The notes under the pieces are model-generated. The model worked only from the letters and a program-made list of their open reading frames with translations. It made no database searches and was not told the DNA's origin. The position numbers were made by a program, and so were the translations under genes. Shown here piece by piece: positions 32,406-42,460 of a stretch of DNA of 64,000 nt (position 1 is the stretch's first letter; each line of letters opens with the position of its first letter). The stretch is taken from assembly GCA_045128735.1 (NCBI GenBank), contig JBGVRT010000052.1:62001-126000 (forward strand), read 5' to 3'. This DNA comes from RGIG8775 sp045128735 (GTDB lineage Bacteria; Bacillota; Clostridia; Oscillospirales; CAG-272).

Positions 32406-34118
32406 ATGTTAAAAATAAAGGAAATTATTTCCGAGAAAATAGCAGAGCAGATAAAGGTTATCAATTCCGAGGCTGAAATAAGCGCCGCAGAGATAGCAAC
32501 AATGCTCGAATATCCGCCCGATGCAAATATGGGCGACCTGGCGTTGCCTTGCTTTAAGTTCAGTAAAATGCTTCGCCGTGCACCGGTGCAGATAGCGCAG
32601 GCGCTTGCAGATGCTGTGGCAGACGAGTGCATCGAAAAAATCGAGAACGTAAACGGATACCTCAATATCCGTATCAGTGATAAATATCTTGGTGAAAAGG
32701 TTGTCAAGAATATTCTTGATGCAGGCGAAAAATACGGCTCTCATAGCTTTGGCGAGGGAAAGACGGTCGTTCTCGACTACTCATCACCCAACGTTGCAAA
32801 GCCCTTCCATATAGGACATCTCGGAAGTACTATGATAGGTCACTCCCTCAAAAAGCTTCACGAGTTTGCCGGATATAACTGTGTGGGAATCAACTACCTT
32901 GGTGACTGGGGAACTCAGTTCGGTAAAATGATCGTTGCCTACAAAAAGTGGGGAGATAAGGACGAGGTAGAGGCAGGCGGAGTCGATAAGCTTGTTGAGC
33001 TTTACGTTAAATTCCACAGCGAGGCAGAGGCAGACAAAGCACTTGAGGACGAGGCGAGAGCCGAATTCCACAAGCTTGAGCTTGGAGATGCGGAGAATAT
33101 CGAGCTTTGGAAGTGGTTTATTGACGTCAGCCTTAAGGAATACAGCAAGACCTACGGCTTGCTTGGCGTTGAATTTGACAGCTATAAGGGCGAAAGCTTT
33201 TATACCGATAAAATGCCCGCACAGGTTGAAAAGCTCCGTGAAAGCGGACTTCTCAAGATAGACGACGGCGCATCCATCGTTCCTCTTGAGGATTACGGGA
33301 TGCCACCTTGCCTTATTCTTAAGCGCGACGGCTCAACGCTTTATCCTACGCGCGACATTGCGGCGGCGGTTTACCGCAAGGAGACCTATAACTTTGATAA
33401 GGCAATATACGTAACCGCGGCGGCACAGTGTCTCCACTTCCAACAGTGGTTCAAGGTGGTTGACCTTATGGGATATGAGTGGGCTGACGAGCTTGTTCAC
33501 GTTCCTTACGGAATGGTAAGCCTTAACGGTGAAAAGCTTGCAACGAGAACGGGTAACGTTATTCTTCTTAAGGACCTTCTTGCAATGGCGATTGAAAAGG
33601 TCGGCAATATTATCGAGGAGAAGAGCCCTGACCTTGAAAATAAGCAGGCTGTTGCCGAGTCTGTGGGTGTTGGAGCGATAGTGTTCTATTATCTCTACAA
33701 CAACAGAATGAAGGACATCAACTTTATGCTTGACGATGCGCTCAGCTTCGACGGTAATACGGGACCCTACGCGCAGTATACCTACGCAAGAGCTTGCTCG
33801 GTGCTTCAGAAGGCGGGATCGTTCGACGCGGATGCGCCTGTTAAGATTACCTGCGGCGAAGAAAGCGCACTTGTCAAGACGTTAGCAAGATTCCCCGAGA
33901 AGGTTCTCGACGCTATAAAGGACTATGAGCCTTCGGTTATCACAAGATACATTATCGACGTTGCAACTGAGTTTAACCGCTTCTACCATAACTGCAAGAT
34001 AATGAATGCAGAAAGCGAAGAGATCAAGAACACAAGACTTGCACTTACTGCGGCGGCAAAGACCGTGCTTGGTAATGCGTTTGGTCTTATTTGTTTGAAG
34101 AAAGAAGAAAAAATTTAA
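32406..34118 (+). CDS. argS: Arginyl-tRNA synthetase
   Basis: A 570-residue class I synthetase that charges tRNA-Arg. The HIGH motif is FHIGH, in SSPNVAKPFHIGHLGST (about residue 137), and the KMSKS-like loop is EKLATRTGN (about 377), a known ArgRS variant. The N-terminal Add1 domain and the C-terminal DALR anticodon-binding domain (FNRFYHNCKIM near 525) are present. The start is ATG 32406, 9 bases after AAAGGA; a GTG at 32388 precedes that site. Confidence 0.96.
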   Translation: MLKIKEIISEKIAEQIKVINSEAEISAAEIATMLEYPPDANMGDLALPCFKFSKMLRRAPVQIAQALADAVADECIEKIENVNGYLNIRISDKYLGEKVVKNILDAGEKYGSHSFGEGKTVVLDYSSPNVAKPFHIGHLGSTMIGHSLKKLHEFAGYNCVGINYLGDWGTQFGKMIVAYKKWGDKDEVEAGGVDKLVELYVKFHSEAEADKALEDEARAEFHKLELGDAENIELWKWFIDVSLKEYSKTYGLLGVEFDSYKGESFYTDKMPAQVEKLRESGLLKIDDGASIVPLEDYGMPPCLILKRDGSTLYPTRDIAAAVYRKETYNFDKAIYVTAAAQCLHFQQWFKVVDLMGYEWADELVHVPYGMVSLNGEKLATRTGNVILLKDLLAMAIEKVGNIIEEKSPDLENKQAVAESVGVGAIVFYYLYNNRMKDINFMLDDALSFDGNTGPYAQYTYARACSVLQKAGSFDADAPVKITCGEESALVKTLARFPEKVLDAIKDYEPSVITRYIIDVATEFNRFYHNCKIMNAESEEIKNTRLALTAAAKTVLGNAFGLICLKKEEKI

Positions 34119-34133
34119 GGAAGGTATATAAAT

Positions 34134-34865
34134 ATGTCAGGACATAGCAAATGGGCTAATATCAAGCACAAAAAAGAAAAGACCGACGCGCAGAAGGCAA
34201 AGGTCTTTACAAAGATCGGTAAGGAGATTTCGATTGCAGTAAAGGAAGGCGGCGGAGACCCCAACTCCAACGCAAAGCTTCGCGACCTTATCCAGAAGGC
34301 TAAGGCTAACAACGTACCCAACGATAATATCGAAAGAACTATCAAAAAGGCACTTGGCGCAGGCGGCGAAAACTATGAAGAAATCGTATACGAGGGCTAT
34401 GGCCCCGGCGGAGTTGCTGTTATCGTTGAAACCACTACAGACAACAGAAACAGAACTGCGGGTAACGTTCGCTCCTATTTCTCCAAGTATCACGGAAATA
34501 TGGGTCAGACGGGAAGCGTAAGCTTTATGTTTGAGGATAAGGGCGTTATAGTTATCGCTAACGAGGACGGCGACATAGACGAGGATAAGCTTATGGAAAC
34601 TGCACTTGAGGCAGGTGCAGAGGACTTTATGGCTAACGAGGATTCCTTCGAAATCTATACGGTTCCCGAGGACCTTTACGCTATCAACGATGCTCTTGTT
34701 GCCGCAGGCTACGCTATTGCTTCGGCAGAGAAGAGCAAGATTCCTTCTAACTACGTAACACTTGATAACGAGGACGACCTTAAGTTTATGAATCTTCTTA
34801 TCGAAAAGTTCGAGGAAGACGACGACGTTATGGAAGTTTACCATAACTGCGAAAATTGCGACTAA
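34134..34865 (+). CDS. yebC: YebC/PmpR-family regulatory protein
   Basis: A 243-residue YebC-family protein. Members bind DNA as regulators in some bacteria, and related forms act in translation of proline-rich stretches. The N-terminal signature SGHSKWANIKHKKEKTDAQK and the YEGYGPGGVAVIVE motif are conserved. Length and domain order are standard. It follows argS by 15 bases with AAGGAAGG as RBS. Its biased codon use suggests strong expression. Confidence 0.95.
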   Translation: MSGHSKWANIKHKKEKTDAQKAKVFTKIGKEISIAVKEGGGDPNSNAKLRDLIQKAKANNVPNDNIERTIKKALGAGGENYEEIVYEGYGPGGVAVIVETTTDNRNRTAGNVRSYFSKYHGNMGQTGSVSFMFEDKGVIVIANEDGDIDEDKLMETALEAGAEDFMANEDSFEIYTVPEDLYAINDALVAAGYAIASAEKSKIPSNYVTLDNEDDLKFMNLLIEKFEEDDDVMEVYHNCENCD

Positions 34866-34869
34866 AATA

Positions 34870-34898
34870 AAAACAGCAGAGCGTTGCTCTGCTGTTTT
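34870..34898. terminator. Bidirectional terminator after yebC
   Basis: A perfect 13-base-pair stem (34870-34882 with 34886-34898) and a 3-base loop, with A- and T-rich ends for both converging genes. Confidence 0.9.
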
Positions 34899-34907
34899 GC
34901 CCTAATC

Positions 34908-35465
34908 TTAAGAGTTTTCCTTGTCCTTACCGTTGCCAAAGAGCTTGAAGCCTTTACTTCCCGCGTAGTACGCGAGAAAAGCGGTGAGGATAAGGGGTAT
35001 CATTATAATAAAGTACATAAACCACATTGAATTGAGTGATACGCCCCCGACCTTGAGCGCAAGCAGTCCGGTGTACATTCCCTCTGTAAGCAGGGCGATT
35101 ACCTTGGCGACAGCACCTATGGAGCCGCACATCTCACTTGTCGGAAAAGCAATGCCAACGGTGATAAGCAGAGCGAGAATAAAGTTTATCACGCTTGCAA
35201 AAAGCCCCATGTAAAGCCCCTCAAGCCTTGTTATGCCGATTTCGCCGCGCTCAATAATGCGGCTTTCCTTGTAACCAAGCTCCCACACTTTTGCGTATAT
35301 GAGATAGAGATAAAAGAGAATCGCAAATACACTCGTGCAGGTTTGAAGCGTGGAGTGGTTGGCGGCTGTGGCAAGTGCCAGCGCCATTCCAAAAATTGAA
35401 ATGGCAAGTTGGGTTATAAACATATGGACAAGATCGTAGGATCTTCTTTTCAAAAAATCAATCAT
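34908..35465 (-). CDS. Membrane protein of unknown function
   Basis: I do not recognise this 185-residue protein. It has about five hydrophobic segments (about 17-35, 44-62, 88-108, 118-135 and 145-168) and a short charged C-terminus. It is a single-gene unit with its own promoter and faces yebC across a shared terminator. Nothing in its surroundings indicates a role. Confidence 0.7.
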   Translation of the reverse strand: MIDFLKRRSYDLVHMFITQLAISIFGMALALATAANHSTLQTCTSVFAILFYLYLIYAKVWELGYKESRIIERGEIGITRLEGLYMGLFASVINFILALLITVGIAFPTSEMCGSIGAVAKVIALLTEGMYTGLLALKVGGVSLNSMWFMYFIIMIPLILTAFLAYYAGSKGFKLFGNGKDKENS

Positions 35466-35494
35466 ACTATACCTCGTTGAAATGAGTTGGTATT

Positions 35495-35523
35495 ATTATA
35501 ACTCTCAAAAAGAAAAATTGCAA
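35495..35523 (-). promoter_or_regulatory. Promoter of the minus-strand membrane protein gene
   Basis: On the minus strand TTGCAA (35523-35518), a 17-base spacer and TATAAT (35500-35495). Confidence 0.72.
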
Positions 35524-35605
35524 TAAAAAATATAAAAGTTTACACTTTATCCACTAAAATATAAATTGTTATTGTATAATATAAGGTGAAAGCCGAGGTG
35601 AAAAC

Positions 35606-36616
35606 GTGAATATATCCGAAGAATATGCAGATTTTCCCGAAATAATCAGAGAGTTTATATCGTATAAGCTTGCAATTCAGGGCTGTTCGGTAAAAACGGT
35701 AAGTGAATACTCGCTTGACCTTAAAAACTTCTTCAAATATTACCTTGCATGTAAAAGCGGAACACCTACCGATGATGTGTCGCTTTCAAAAGTAAGCATT
35801 ATGCCTGTAGACCTTGAAATTGTAAAGAACGTCCGTACAGAGGATATATATCAATATCTGTTCTTCGTGACCGAGGCAAAGGCTAACTCAAACGCTGCCA
35901 AGGCGCGGAAGCTTTCCTCTATAAAGGGCTTTTACAAGTATCTTGTTGCAAAGAGACGTTATTTTGAGGATAATCCGGCGGTGAATATCGAGTCACCCAA
36001 GCAGAAAAAGTCGCTGCCCAAATATCTTACCCTTGAAGAATCGCTGAATTTACTTGAAACTGTAAAAAACGATAAAGATTCAAAAAGCATTTCACGCGAT
36101 TACGCTATAATTACACTGTTTCTTAACTGCGGAATGCGTGTGTCAGAGCTTGTGGGCATAAATATCAGCGACGTTGACCGAGAGCTTCGCTCGTTGCGCG
36201 TTCTCGGAAAGGGTAACAAAGAGCGTATAATTTACCTTAACGATGCTTGTCGCGAGGCGATTTCAGCATATATGGTTGACCGTAGAAACAGAACGTCAAA
36301 CAGCAACGCACTTTTCTTGTCATCAAGAGACCAAAGAATCAGCGTAAAGACCGTTCAATGGATGGTTTATAAGTATCTCGATATGTCGGGACTTGAGTCC
36401 AAGCATTATTCGGTGCATAAGCTTCGCCATACTGCGGCAACGCTTATGTATCAGTCGGGCAACGTGGACGTGCGAGTCCTTAAGGATATTCTCGGACACG
36501 AACAGCTCAATACAACACAGATATATACGCACGTGAGCAACGCAAGTATGGAGGAGGCAATGCGCCAAAATCCGCTTTCCGGCGTAAAAAAGAACCAAAA
36601 GAAAGGCGAATCATGA
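35606..36616 (+). CDS. XerC/XerD-type tyrosine recombinase
   Basis: A 336-residue site-specific recombinase. An N-terminal SAM-like core-binding domain (about 10-125) precedes the catalytic domain. The residues R (MRVSELVG), K (LGKGNKER), H-x2-R (HKLRHTA), H (LGHEQLNTTQ) and Tyr (IYTH) are all present, so it should be active. Its place next to uvrBA and its ordinary base use suggest a chromosomal Xer protein for dimer resolution rather than a phage integrase. No dif-like site was recognised nearby. The start is GTG 35606 with GAGGTG 5 bases before. It overlaps uvrB by 4 bases. Confidence 0.88.
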   Translation: MNISEEYADFPEIIREFISYKLAIQGCSVKTVSEYSLDLKNFFKYYLACKSGTPTDDVSLSKVSIMPVDLEIVKNVRTEDIYQYLFFVTEAKANSNAAKARKLSSIKGFYKYLVAKRRYFEDNPAVNIESPKQKKSLPKYLTLEESLNLLETVKNDKDSKSISRDYAIITLFLNCGMRVSELVGINISDVDRELRSLRVLGKGNKERIIYLNDACREAISAYMVDRRNRTSNSNALFLSSRDQRISVKTVQWMVYKYLDMSGLESKHYSVHKLRHTAATLMYQSGNVDVRVLKDILGHEQLNTTQIYTHVSNASMEEAMRQNPLSGVKKNQKKGES

Positions 36617-38616
36617 CCGAAGCTGTTTTTAAGCTGCACAGCGACTATAAGCCTACGGGAGATCAGCCCGAGGCGATAGAGGCTTTGACAAAAGGAATAT
36701 TGCGCGGAGACAGACTGCAGACACTTCTCGGCGTAACCGGTTCGGGTAAGACATTTACGATGGCAAACGTAATTGCCAACGTAAACCGTCCTACTCTTGT
36801 TTTGGCGCACAATAAAACTCTTGCCGCCCAGCTTTGCTCTGAGTTTCGTGAGTTCTTTCCCGAGAACGCTGTAGAATATTTTGTTTCGTATTACGACTAT
36901 TATCAGCCCGAGGCGTACGTTCCCGGACGCGATATGTATATAGAAAAGGATGCTCAGATAAACGACGAAATAGATATGCTCAGGCACAGCGCAACCTCGG
37001 CGTTGCTTGAACGCAGAGACGTTATAATCGTTGCCAGCGTTTCGTGTATCTATACCCTCGGTGACCCCTCGGAATACGCAAAGCTTGTCCTTGCGGTACG
37101 TCCCGGAATGCTTATGAGCAGAGAAGAATTTATCAGACATCTCATAGCTATAAACTATGACCGAAACGATATCAATTTTGTCCGTGATAAGTTCAGAGTA
37201 AACGGAGATACTGTAGACGTATTTCCTGCCTCGTATTCGGACAAGGCAATACGCGTTGAATTTTTTGGAGATGAAATAGACCGTGTTTGTGAGGTCAACG
37301 TGGTTACGGGCGAGCTTGTAAGAATACTGTCTTACGCCGCAATATATCCCGCCTCGCACTACGTTGTTACCGATGAGAGAAGGGAAAAGGCGCTCCGCGA
37401 AATTGAAAACGAAATGCACGAGCGCGTGGAATATTATAAATCGGAAGGAAAGCTTATAGAGGCGCAGAGAATCGAGGAGCGCGTTAAGTACGACGTGGAG
37501 ATGCTTCGTGAGGTTGGCTTCTGTTCGGGAATCGAGAACTATTCCCGAGTGCTTTCGGGGCGCCCCGCAGGCTCAACTCCGTATACACTGCTCGATTTCT
37601 TCCCCAAGGATTTCGTTCTTTTTGTTGACGAGTCGCATATGACGCTTCCGCAGGTGCGCGGAATGAGTCGGGGTGATAGAGCAAGAAAGACTAATCTTGT
37701 TGAATACGGCTTCCGTTTGCCGTCGGCTTACGATAACCGCCCGCTTTTCTTTGAGGAGTTTCTCGAAAAGCTTAATCAGGTGGTGTGTGTCAGCGCAACT
37801 CCGGGAGACTACGAGATTGAAAATGCCGAGAATACCGTTGAACAGATAATTCGTCCTACGGGACTTCTTGACCCCGAAATAGAGGTGCGCCCCGTATCGG
37901 GACAGGTGGACGACCTTCTTGGAGAGATACGGATTCGAGCCGCTAAAAACGAGCGTGTCCTTGTGACAACTCTTACAAGACAGATGGCTGAGGATTTGAG
38001 CGAATATTTCGAGCAAAACGGCGTAAAAGTGAAATATATCCATTACAATGTTCAGACGATTGAACGCATGGAGATAATCCGTGATCTGCGACTCGGCGAG
38101 TTCGACGTGCTTATAGGAATAAATCTTCTCCGCGAGGGAATAGATATTCCCGAGGTGTCGCTTGTGGCTATTCTCGATGCCGATAAAGAGGGCTTCTTGC
38201 GTGCCGAGCGAGGACTTATTCAGACTGTGGGACGCGCGGCAAGAAATGCCAACGGAAAGGTCATTATGTACGCCGATACAATGACCGAATCAATGCGCAA
38301 GGCTATAGCAGAAACCAACCGCCGCCGCGCAATACAGCACGAATATAACGTGGCACACGGAATAACCCCCACAACTGTTATCAAGGGCGTGCGCGACGTT
38401 ATAGAGATAGGTGTCCAAGGCGACCTTGCCGACAATAAGCACATCAAGGCAAAGGCAAAGGCGGGCAAGCTTACCGCAAAGGAAAAGGAAAAGCTCATTG
38501 CCGAATTCACGGTAAAGATGAAGGAAGCCGCAAAGCGTCTTGATTTCGAAGAGGCAATGTACTACAGAGATAAAATAAAAGAGCTTGAAACAAGCAGTAA
38601 AAAGGGACAAAAATAA
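36613..38616 (+). CDS. uvrB: Excinuclease ABC subunit B
   Basis: UvrB is the damage-verifying helicase-like subunit of nucleotide excision repair. The 667-residue protein has Walker A (GVTGSGKTFT, about 38), the beta-hairpin with YYDYYQPEAYVP (about 92), DESHMTLPQ (about 340), helicase motif VI (QTVGRAARN, about 538) and the C-terminal UVR domain (about 622-660) that contacts UvrA/UvrC. Its start overlaps the recombinase stop (ATGA). Confidence 0.97.
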   Translation: MTEAVFKLHSDYKPTGDQPEAIEALTKGILRGDRLQTLLGVTGSGKTFTMANVIANVNRPTLVLAHNKTLAAQLCSEFREFFPENAVEYFVSYYDYYQPEAYVPGRDMYIEKDAQINDEIDMLRHSATSALLERRDVIIVASVSCIYTLGDPSEYAKLVLAVRPGMLMSREEFIRHLIAINYDRNDINFVRDKFRVNGDTVDVFPASYSDKAIRVEFFGDEIDRVCEVNVVTGELVRILSYAAIYPASHYVVTDERREKALREIENEMHERVEYYKSEGKLIEAQRIEERVKYDVEMLREVGFCSGIENYSRVLSGRPAGSTPYTLLDFFPKDFVLFVDESHMTLPQVRGMSRGDRARKTNLVEYGFRLPSAYDNRPLFFEEFLEKLNQVVCVSATPGDYEIENAENTVEQIIRPTGLLDPEIEVRPVSGQVDDLLGEIRIRAAKNERVLVTTLTRQMAEDLSEYFEQNGVKVKYIHYNVQTIERMEIIRDLRLGEFDVLIGINLLREGIDIPEVSLVAILDADKEGFLRAERGLIQTVGRAARNANGKVIMYADTMTESMRKAIAETNRRRAIQHEYNVAHGITPTTVIKGVRDVIEIGVQGDLADNKHIKAKAKAGKLTAKEKEKLIAEFTVKMKEAAKRLDFEEAMYYRDKIKELETSSKKGQK

Positions 38617-41453
38617 TGACAGAAAATATAGTTATCAGAGGCGCAAGAGTCAATAATCTGAAAAATATAGACGTAACCATACCGCGAGACCGACTTGTGG
38701 TGCTTTCGGGACTTTCGGGCTCGGGAAAATCGTCGCTTGCCTTTGACACGCTTTACGCGGAGGGGCACAGACGCTTTGTTGAGTCGCTTTCCTCATACGC
38801 AAGACAGTTTTTGGGGCAGATGGACAAGCCCGACGTTGACCTTATCGAAGGGCTTTCACCCGCAATTTCCATCGACCAGAAGACTACCTCTAAAAACCCG
38901 CGTTCAACGGTTGGAACCGTAACCGAGATATACGACTATCTCAGGCTTCTTTACGCAAGAGTGGGCGTACCCCACTGTCCCGTATGCCATAAGGAGATAA
39001 GACAGCAGACCACCGATCAGATAATCGAGCGTATACTTGAATTGCCCGAGGGTGAGCGCTTTATGGTGCTTTCGCCCGTTGTAAAGGCAAAAAAGGGTAT
39101 GCACGAAAAGGTGTTTGCAGACGCTAAAAAAAGCGGTTATTCAAGAGTCAGAGTTGACGGAAATATATACGACCTCTCCGAGGAATTTAAGCTTGACAAA
39201 AATCTCAAGCACAATATAGAGATAATCGTTGACCGACTTATTATGCGTGGAGAGATACGCTCCCGTCTTGCAGATTCCATAGAAAATGCGCTTCGCCTTG
39301 CCGACGGACATTTGACTGTTGTGGTAATGCCGAGAGAGGCGGAGGAATATGAGCTTGAGTTTTCGCAAAGCTATGCCTGCGAGGAGCACGGAATTTCATT
39401 TGGTGAGCTTGAACCGAGAATGTTCTCATTCAACAATCCTGCGGGAGCTTGCGATTACTGTCTCGGTATCGGTGAGCTTAATAAAATATCGGTGGATAAA
39501 ATTATTCCCAATAAAGATATTTCGCTTGAGGACGGGGCAATCGCGGTTAACGGCTTCAAAACGCTTGAGGAAGAAAGCTGGAACGGTCCGCTTTTCCGTG
39601 CGGTTGGAGAACGGTGCGGATTTACGCTCGATATGCCCATAAAGGACTTTTCGGAAAATTCGCTTAATGCGCTTCTTTACGGTACGGGCAACGAGCTGTA
39701 TAGCGTAACGCGCTATTTCGGAGGTGAGGCGTATAACCAAAAGGTAAAATTTGACGGCGTAATAAAAATAATGGAGCAGAGAATGGCTCAGGGAATGAAC
39801 GCCGACTATTACGAGCAGTTCTTTGACCAGACGGTTTGCCCTAAGTGTAAGGGTAGCAGACTTTCGGCAAATTCGGCGGCTGTTACTGTCGGCGGATTGA
39901 ATATTCACGAGTTTTGCAGTATGTCGGTTGAAAAATCGCTTGAGTTTGTCAATATGCTTAAGCTGACCGAAAGCGAGAAAATTATTTCCAAGGATATTTT
40001 CAAGGAGATAAAAGCCCGTCTCGGCTTCCTTGTGAACGTTGGCCTTGAATATCTTACACTTGCGAGAAAATCTGGGACACTTTCGGGCGGTGAGCTTCAA
40101 AGAATACGCCTCGCGACTCAGATAGGCTCCGCGCTTGTGGGCGTGCTTTACGTTCTTGACGAGCCAAGCATAGGTCTTCATCAGCGCGATAACTCAAAGC
40201 TTATAAAAACACTTGAAAAGCTCCGCGACGTTGGAAATACGGTTATCGTTGTTGAACACGACGAGGAGACTATGGAAGCAGCCGACTATATCGTTGATAT
40301 CGGACCGGGAGCAGGCATACACGGCGGCGAGGTCGTTGCCTCTGGCACGCCCGAGGAGATAAAGAAATCTGAAAAATCGCTTACGGGCGCATATCTGTCG
40401 GGAAGAAAGAAAATAGAGGTGCCCCAAAAGCGCCGCGAAGGTAACGGCAACTTCCTTCGTGTGTTCGGGGCTGAACAAAATAATCTTAAATCAATAGACG
40501 TGGAAATACCTCTCGGTTGCTTCGTGTGTGTCACGGGCGTTTCGGGCTCGGGAAAATCCTCGCTTGTTAACGGAATTCTTTATCCGTATCTTGCAAACAA
40601 GCTTAACGGCGCGTATACTATCGCGGGCAAGCATAAGCGTGTAGAAGGACTTGAGCATCTTGATAAGGTGATTGATATAGACCAAAGCCCCATTGGAAGA
40701 ACTCCGCGTTCAAATCCCGCAACCTATACCGGACTTTTCACCGACATACGCGAGTTGTTTGCACAGACTCAGGACGCAAAGGCGAGAGGCTATAAATCTG
40801 GTAGGTTTTCCTTTAACGTAAAGGGCGGACGCTGTGAGGCGTGCGAGGGAGACGGAGTAAAGTGCATAGAAATGCACTTCCTGCCCGACGTATACGTAAA
40901 GTGTGACGTCTGCAAGGGTAAGCGCTACAATGCCGATACGCTTGAAGTAAGATATAAGGGCAAAAATATATACGACGTTCTTGAAATGACAGTAGAGGAG
41001 GGAGTAGGCTTTTTTGACGGACTTCCCAAATTACAGCGCAAGCTGAAAACGCTCTACGACGTAGGGCTTGGATATATCAAAATCGGTCAGTCGTCTACCA
41101 CGCTTTCGGGCGGCGAGGCACAGCGAGTCAAGCTTGCTACCGAGCTTTCCAAGCGCAGTACAGGCAAAACCATATATATACTCGACGAGCCCACTACCGG
41201 TCTCCACACTGCAGACGTGGCAAATCTTATTGAGGTTCTTAAGCAGCTTGTAGATGCGGGAAATACCGTTCTTGTTATCGAGCATAACCTTGACGTGATA
41301 AAAACCGCCGACTATATAATCGACTTGGGCCCCGAGGGCGGTGATAAAGGCGGAACGGTAGTTGCAACTGGAACTCCCGAGGAAATTGCCGCGGTTGAAG
41401 AGTCTTATACCGGTCAATATCTCAAAAAAATGATTTTATGCAATCGAAAATGA
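38616..41453 (+). CDS. uvrA: Excinuclease ABC subunit A
   Basis: UvrA is the damage-recognition ATPase of nucleotide excision repair. The 945-residue protein has two ABC ATPase modules with Walker A at about 31 (GLSGSGKSSLAF) and 645 (GVSGSGKSSLVN). The signatures are LSGGELQRIRLATQ and LSGGEAQRVKLATEL. Zinc-binding CxxC pairs are seen at CDYC (about 283) and in the C-terminal zinc finger (CEAC...CDVC, about 744-770). It shares one base with the uvrB stop. uvrC is not in the window. Confidence 0.97.
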   Translation: MTENIVIRGARVNNLKNIDVTIPRDRLVVLSGLSGSGKSSLAFDTLYAEGHRRFVESLSSYARQFLGQMDKPDVDLIEGLSPAISIDQKTTSKNPRSTVGTVTEIYDYLRLLYARVGVPHCPVCHKEIRQQTTDQIIERILELPEGERFMVLSPVVKAKKGMHEKVFADAKKSGYSRVRVDGNIYDLSEEFKLDKNLKHNIEIIVDRLIMRGEIRSRLADSIENALRLADGHLTVVVMPREAEEYELEFSQSYACEEHGISFGELEPRMFSFNNPAGACDYCLGIGELNKISVDKIIPNKDISLEDGAIAVNGFKTLEEESWNGPLFRAVGERCGFTLDMPIKDFSENSLNALLYGTGNELYSVTRYFGGEAYNQKVKFDGVIKIMEQRMAQGMNADYYEQFFDQTVCPKCKGSRLSANSAAVTVGGLNIHEFCSMSVEKSLEFVNMLKLTESEKIISKDIFKEIKARLGFLVNVGLEYLTLARKSGTLSGGELQRIRLATQIGSALVGVLYVLDEPSIGLHQRDNSKLIKTLEKLRDVGNTVIVVEHDEETMEAADYIVDIGPGAGIHGGEVVASGTPEEIKKSEKSLTGAYLSGRKKIEVPQKRREGNGNFLRVFGAEQNNLKSIDVEIPLGCFVCVTGVSGSGKSSLVNGILYPYLANKLNGAYTIAGKHKRVEGLEHLDKVIDIDQSPIGRTPRSNPATYTGLFTDIRELFAQTQDAKARGYKSGRFSFNVKGGRCEACEGDGVKCIEMHFLPDVYVKCDVCKGKRYNADTLEVRYKGKNIYDVLEMTVEEGVGFFDGLPKLQRKLKTLYDVGLGYIKIGQSSTTLSGGEAQRVKLATELSKRSTGKTIYILDEPTTGLHTADVANLIEVLKQLVDAGNTVLVIEHNLDVIKTADYIIDLGPEGGDKGGTVVATGTPEEIAAVEESYTGQYLKKMILCNRK

Positions 41454-41473
41454 ATATTTATGCATAAAAACAC

Positions 41474-41500
41474 AAAAATTCTAAAAAAAATCGAATTTTT
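41474..41500 (+). terminator. Possible weak terminator after uvrA
   Basis: An AT-only-type stem AAAAATTC/GAATTTTT (41474-41481 and 41493-41500) is followed by T-rich sequence. The low GC content makes this doubtful. Confidence 0.3.
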
Positions 41501-41524
41501 ATTCAACTTTTTTTCAAAAACCTA

Positions 41525-41553
41525 TTGACAAGTGAATTTTTATGTGATATAAT
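41525..41553 (+). promoter_or_regulatory. Strong promoter of the polar amino-acid ABC transporter
   Basis: TTGACA (41525-41530), a 17-base spacer and TATAAT (41548-41553), an exact consensus match. The leader to the start codon is about 55 bases and contains no recognisable riboswitch. Confidence 0.92.
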
Positions 41554-41615
41554 ACGCACATCAAAAGACAAGAATTCACATTCTTAAAATTTAACAACAG
41601 AAAGGAAATATTATC

Positions 41616-42404
41616 ATGAAAAAAATTTTGTCTTTGGTTTTAGTCGCACTTATGCTCGCATCTGCTCTTTGCATTGCAGGTTGCGGAGGAAAGGATGACG
41701 CACTTGTAGTTTACACAGAAGCAGGCTTTGCACCCTATGAATTCATCTACAATGATGAAATCGTAGGCGTTGATATTGCCATCGTTAAGGCAGTTGCTGA
41801 GGAGCTCGGCAAAGAGGTTATCGTTACCGACGTTGCTTTTGATACCATCTGCACATCCGTACAGAACGGCAAGGCAGACATCGGTGCCGCAGGTATCACA
41901 ATCAGACCCGACCGTGCTGAGCAGGTTGACTTCTCGATTCCTTACTCCTCCACAGAGCAGTATGTAATCGTTCCCGCAACAAACGACAGCATCAAGGTTC
42001 TTGAGGACCTTGTTGGCAAGAAGATCGGTATCCAGAATGGTACAACATCCGATATGCTTGTTGCTGACCTTATCGCTGACGGAACTCTCGGCTCCGCAGA
42101 GCTTATTCCTTACAGCTCGCCCGCAGTTGCAGCAGCTTCTATGAACAAGCAGGATGCAGTTGTTACCGACAAGCTTACAGCTCAGCTTATCGTTGCTAAC
42201 GACAGCAACCTTAAGGCATTCGCTCTCGTTAAGGCTGACGGTACACCCGCCGCAGAGGTTGAGGAGTACGGTATTGCAGTACAGAAGGGCAACAAGGAGC
42301 TCCTTGACGCTATCAATAAGGTTCTTACAGAGCTTATGGCTGACGGAACAATCGATAAGTGGGTTGAAGAGTATTCCGCAAAGGCTAAGGAAGTTGGCGC
42401 GTAA
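41616..42404 (+). CDS. Polar amino-acid ABC transporter substrate-binding lipoprotein
   Basis: A 262-residue solute-binding protein of family 3 (SBP_bac_3). A lipoprotein signal (CIAGC, Cys near residue 23) anchors it outside the membrane. The two lobes carry family motifs such as GVDIAIVKAVAEELG (about 51), DIGAAGITIRPDRAEQVDFS (about 89) and KKIGIQNGTTSDM (about 134). The Arg in TIRPDR should bind the ligand carboxylate. The exact amino acid is not predictable. Codon use is strongly biased, matching the high expression usual for binding proteins. It is the first gene of a three-gene operon. Confidence 0.94.
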   Translation: MKKILSLVLVALMLASALCIAGCGGKDDALVVYTEAGFAPYEFIYNDEIVGVDIAIVKAVAEELGKEVIVTDVAFDTICTSVQNGKADIGAAGITIRPDRAEQVDFSIPYSSTEQYVIVPATNDSIKVLEDLVGKKIGIQNGTTSDMLVADLIADGTLGSAELIPYSSPAVAAASMNKQDAVVTDKLTAQLIVANDSNLKAFALVKADGTPAAEVEEYGIAVQKGNKELLDAINKVLTELMADGTIDKWVEEYSAKAKEVGA

Positions 42405-42432
42405 TCTTTAATATCCGACTTGAAATTTATAA

Positions 42433-42460
42433 CAGCGGGGGACCGTAAGATCTCCCGCTG
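42433..42460 (+). other. Intercistronic hairpin between binding protein and permease
   Basis: A 10-base-pair stem with one G-U pair (42433-42442 with 42451-42460) and an 8-base loop, without a T-run. It may protect the upstream mRNA or partly stop transcription, so that binding protein exceeds permease. Confidence 0.6.
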
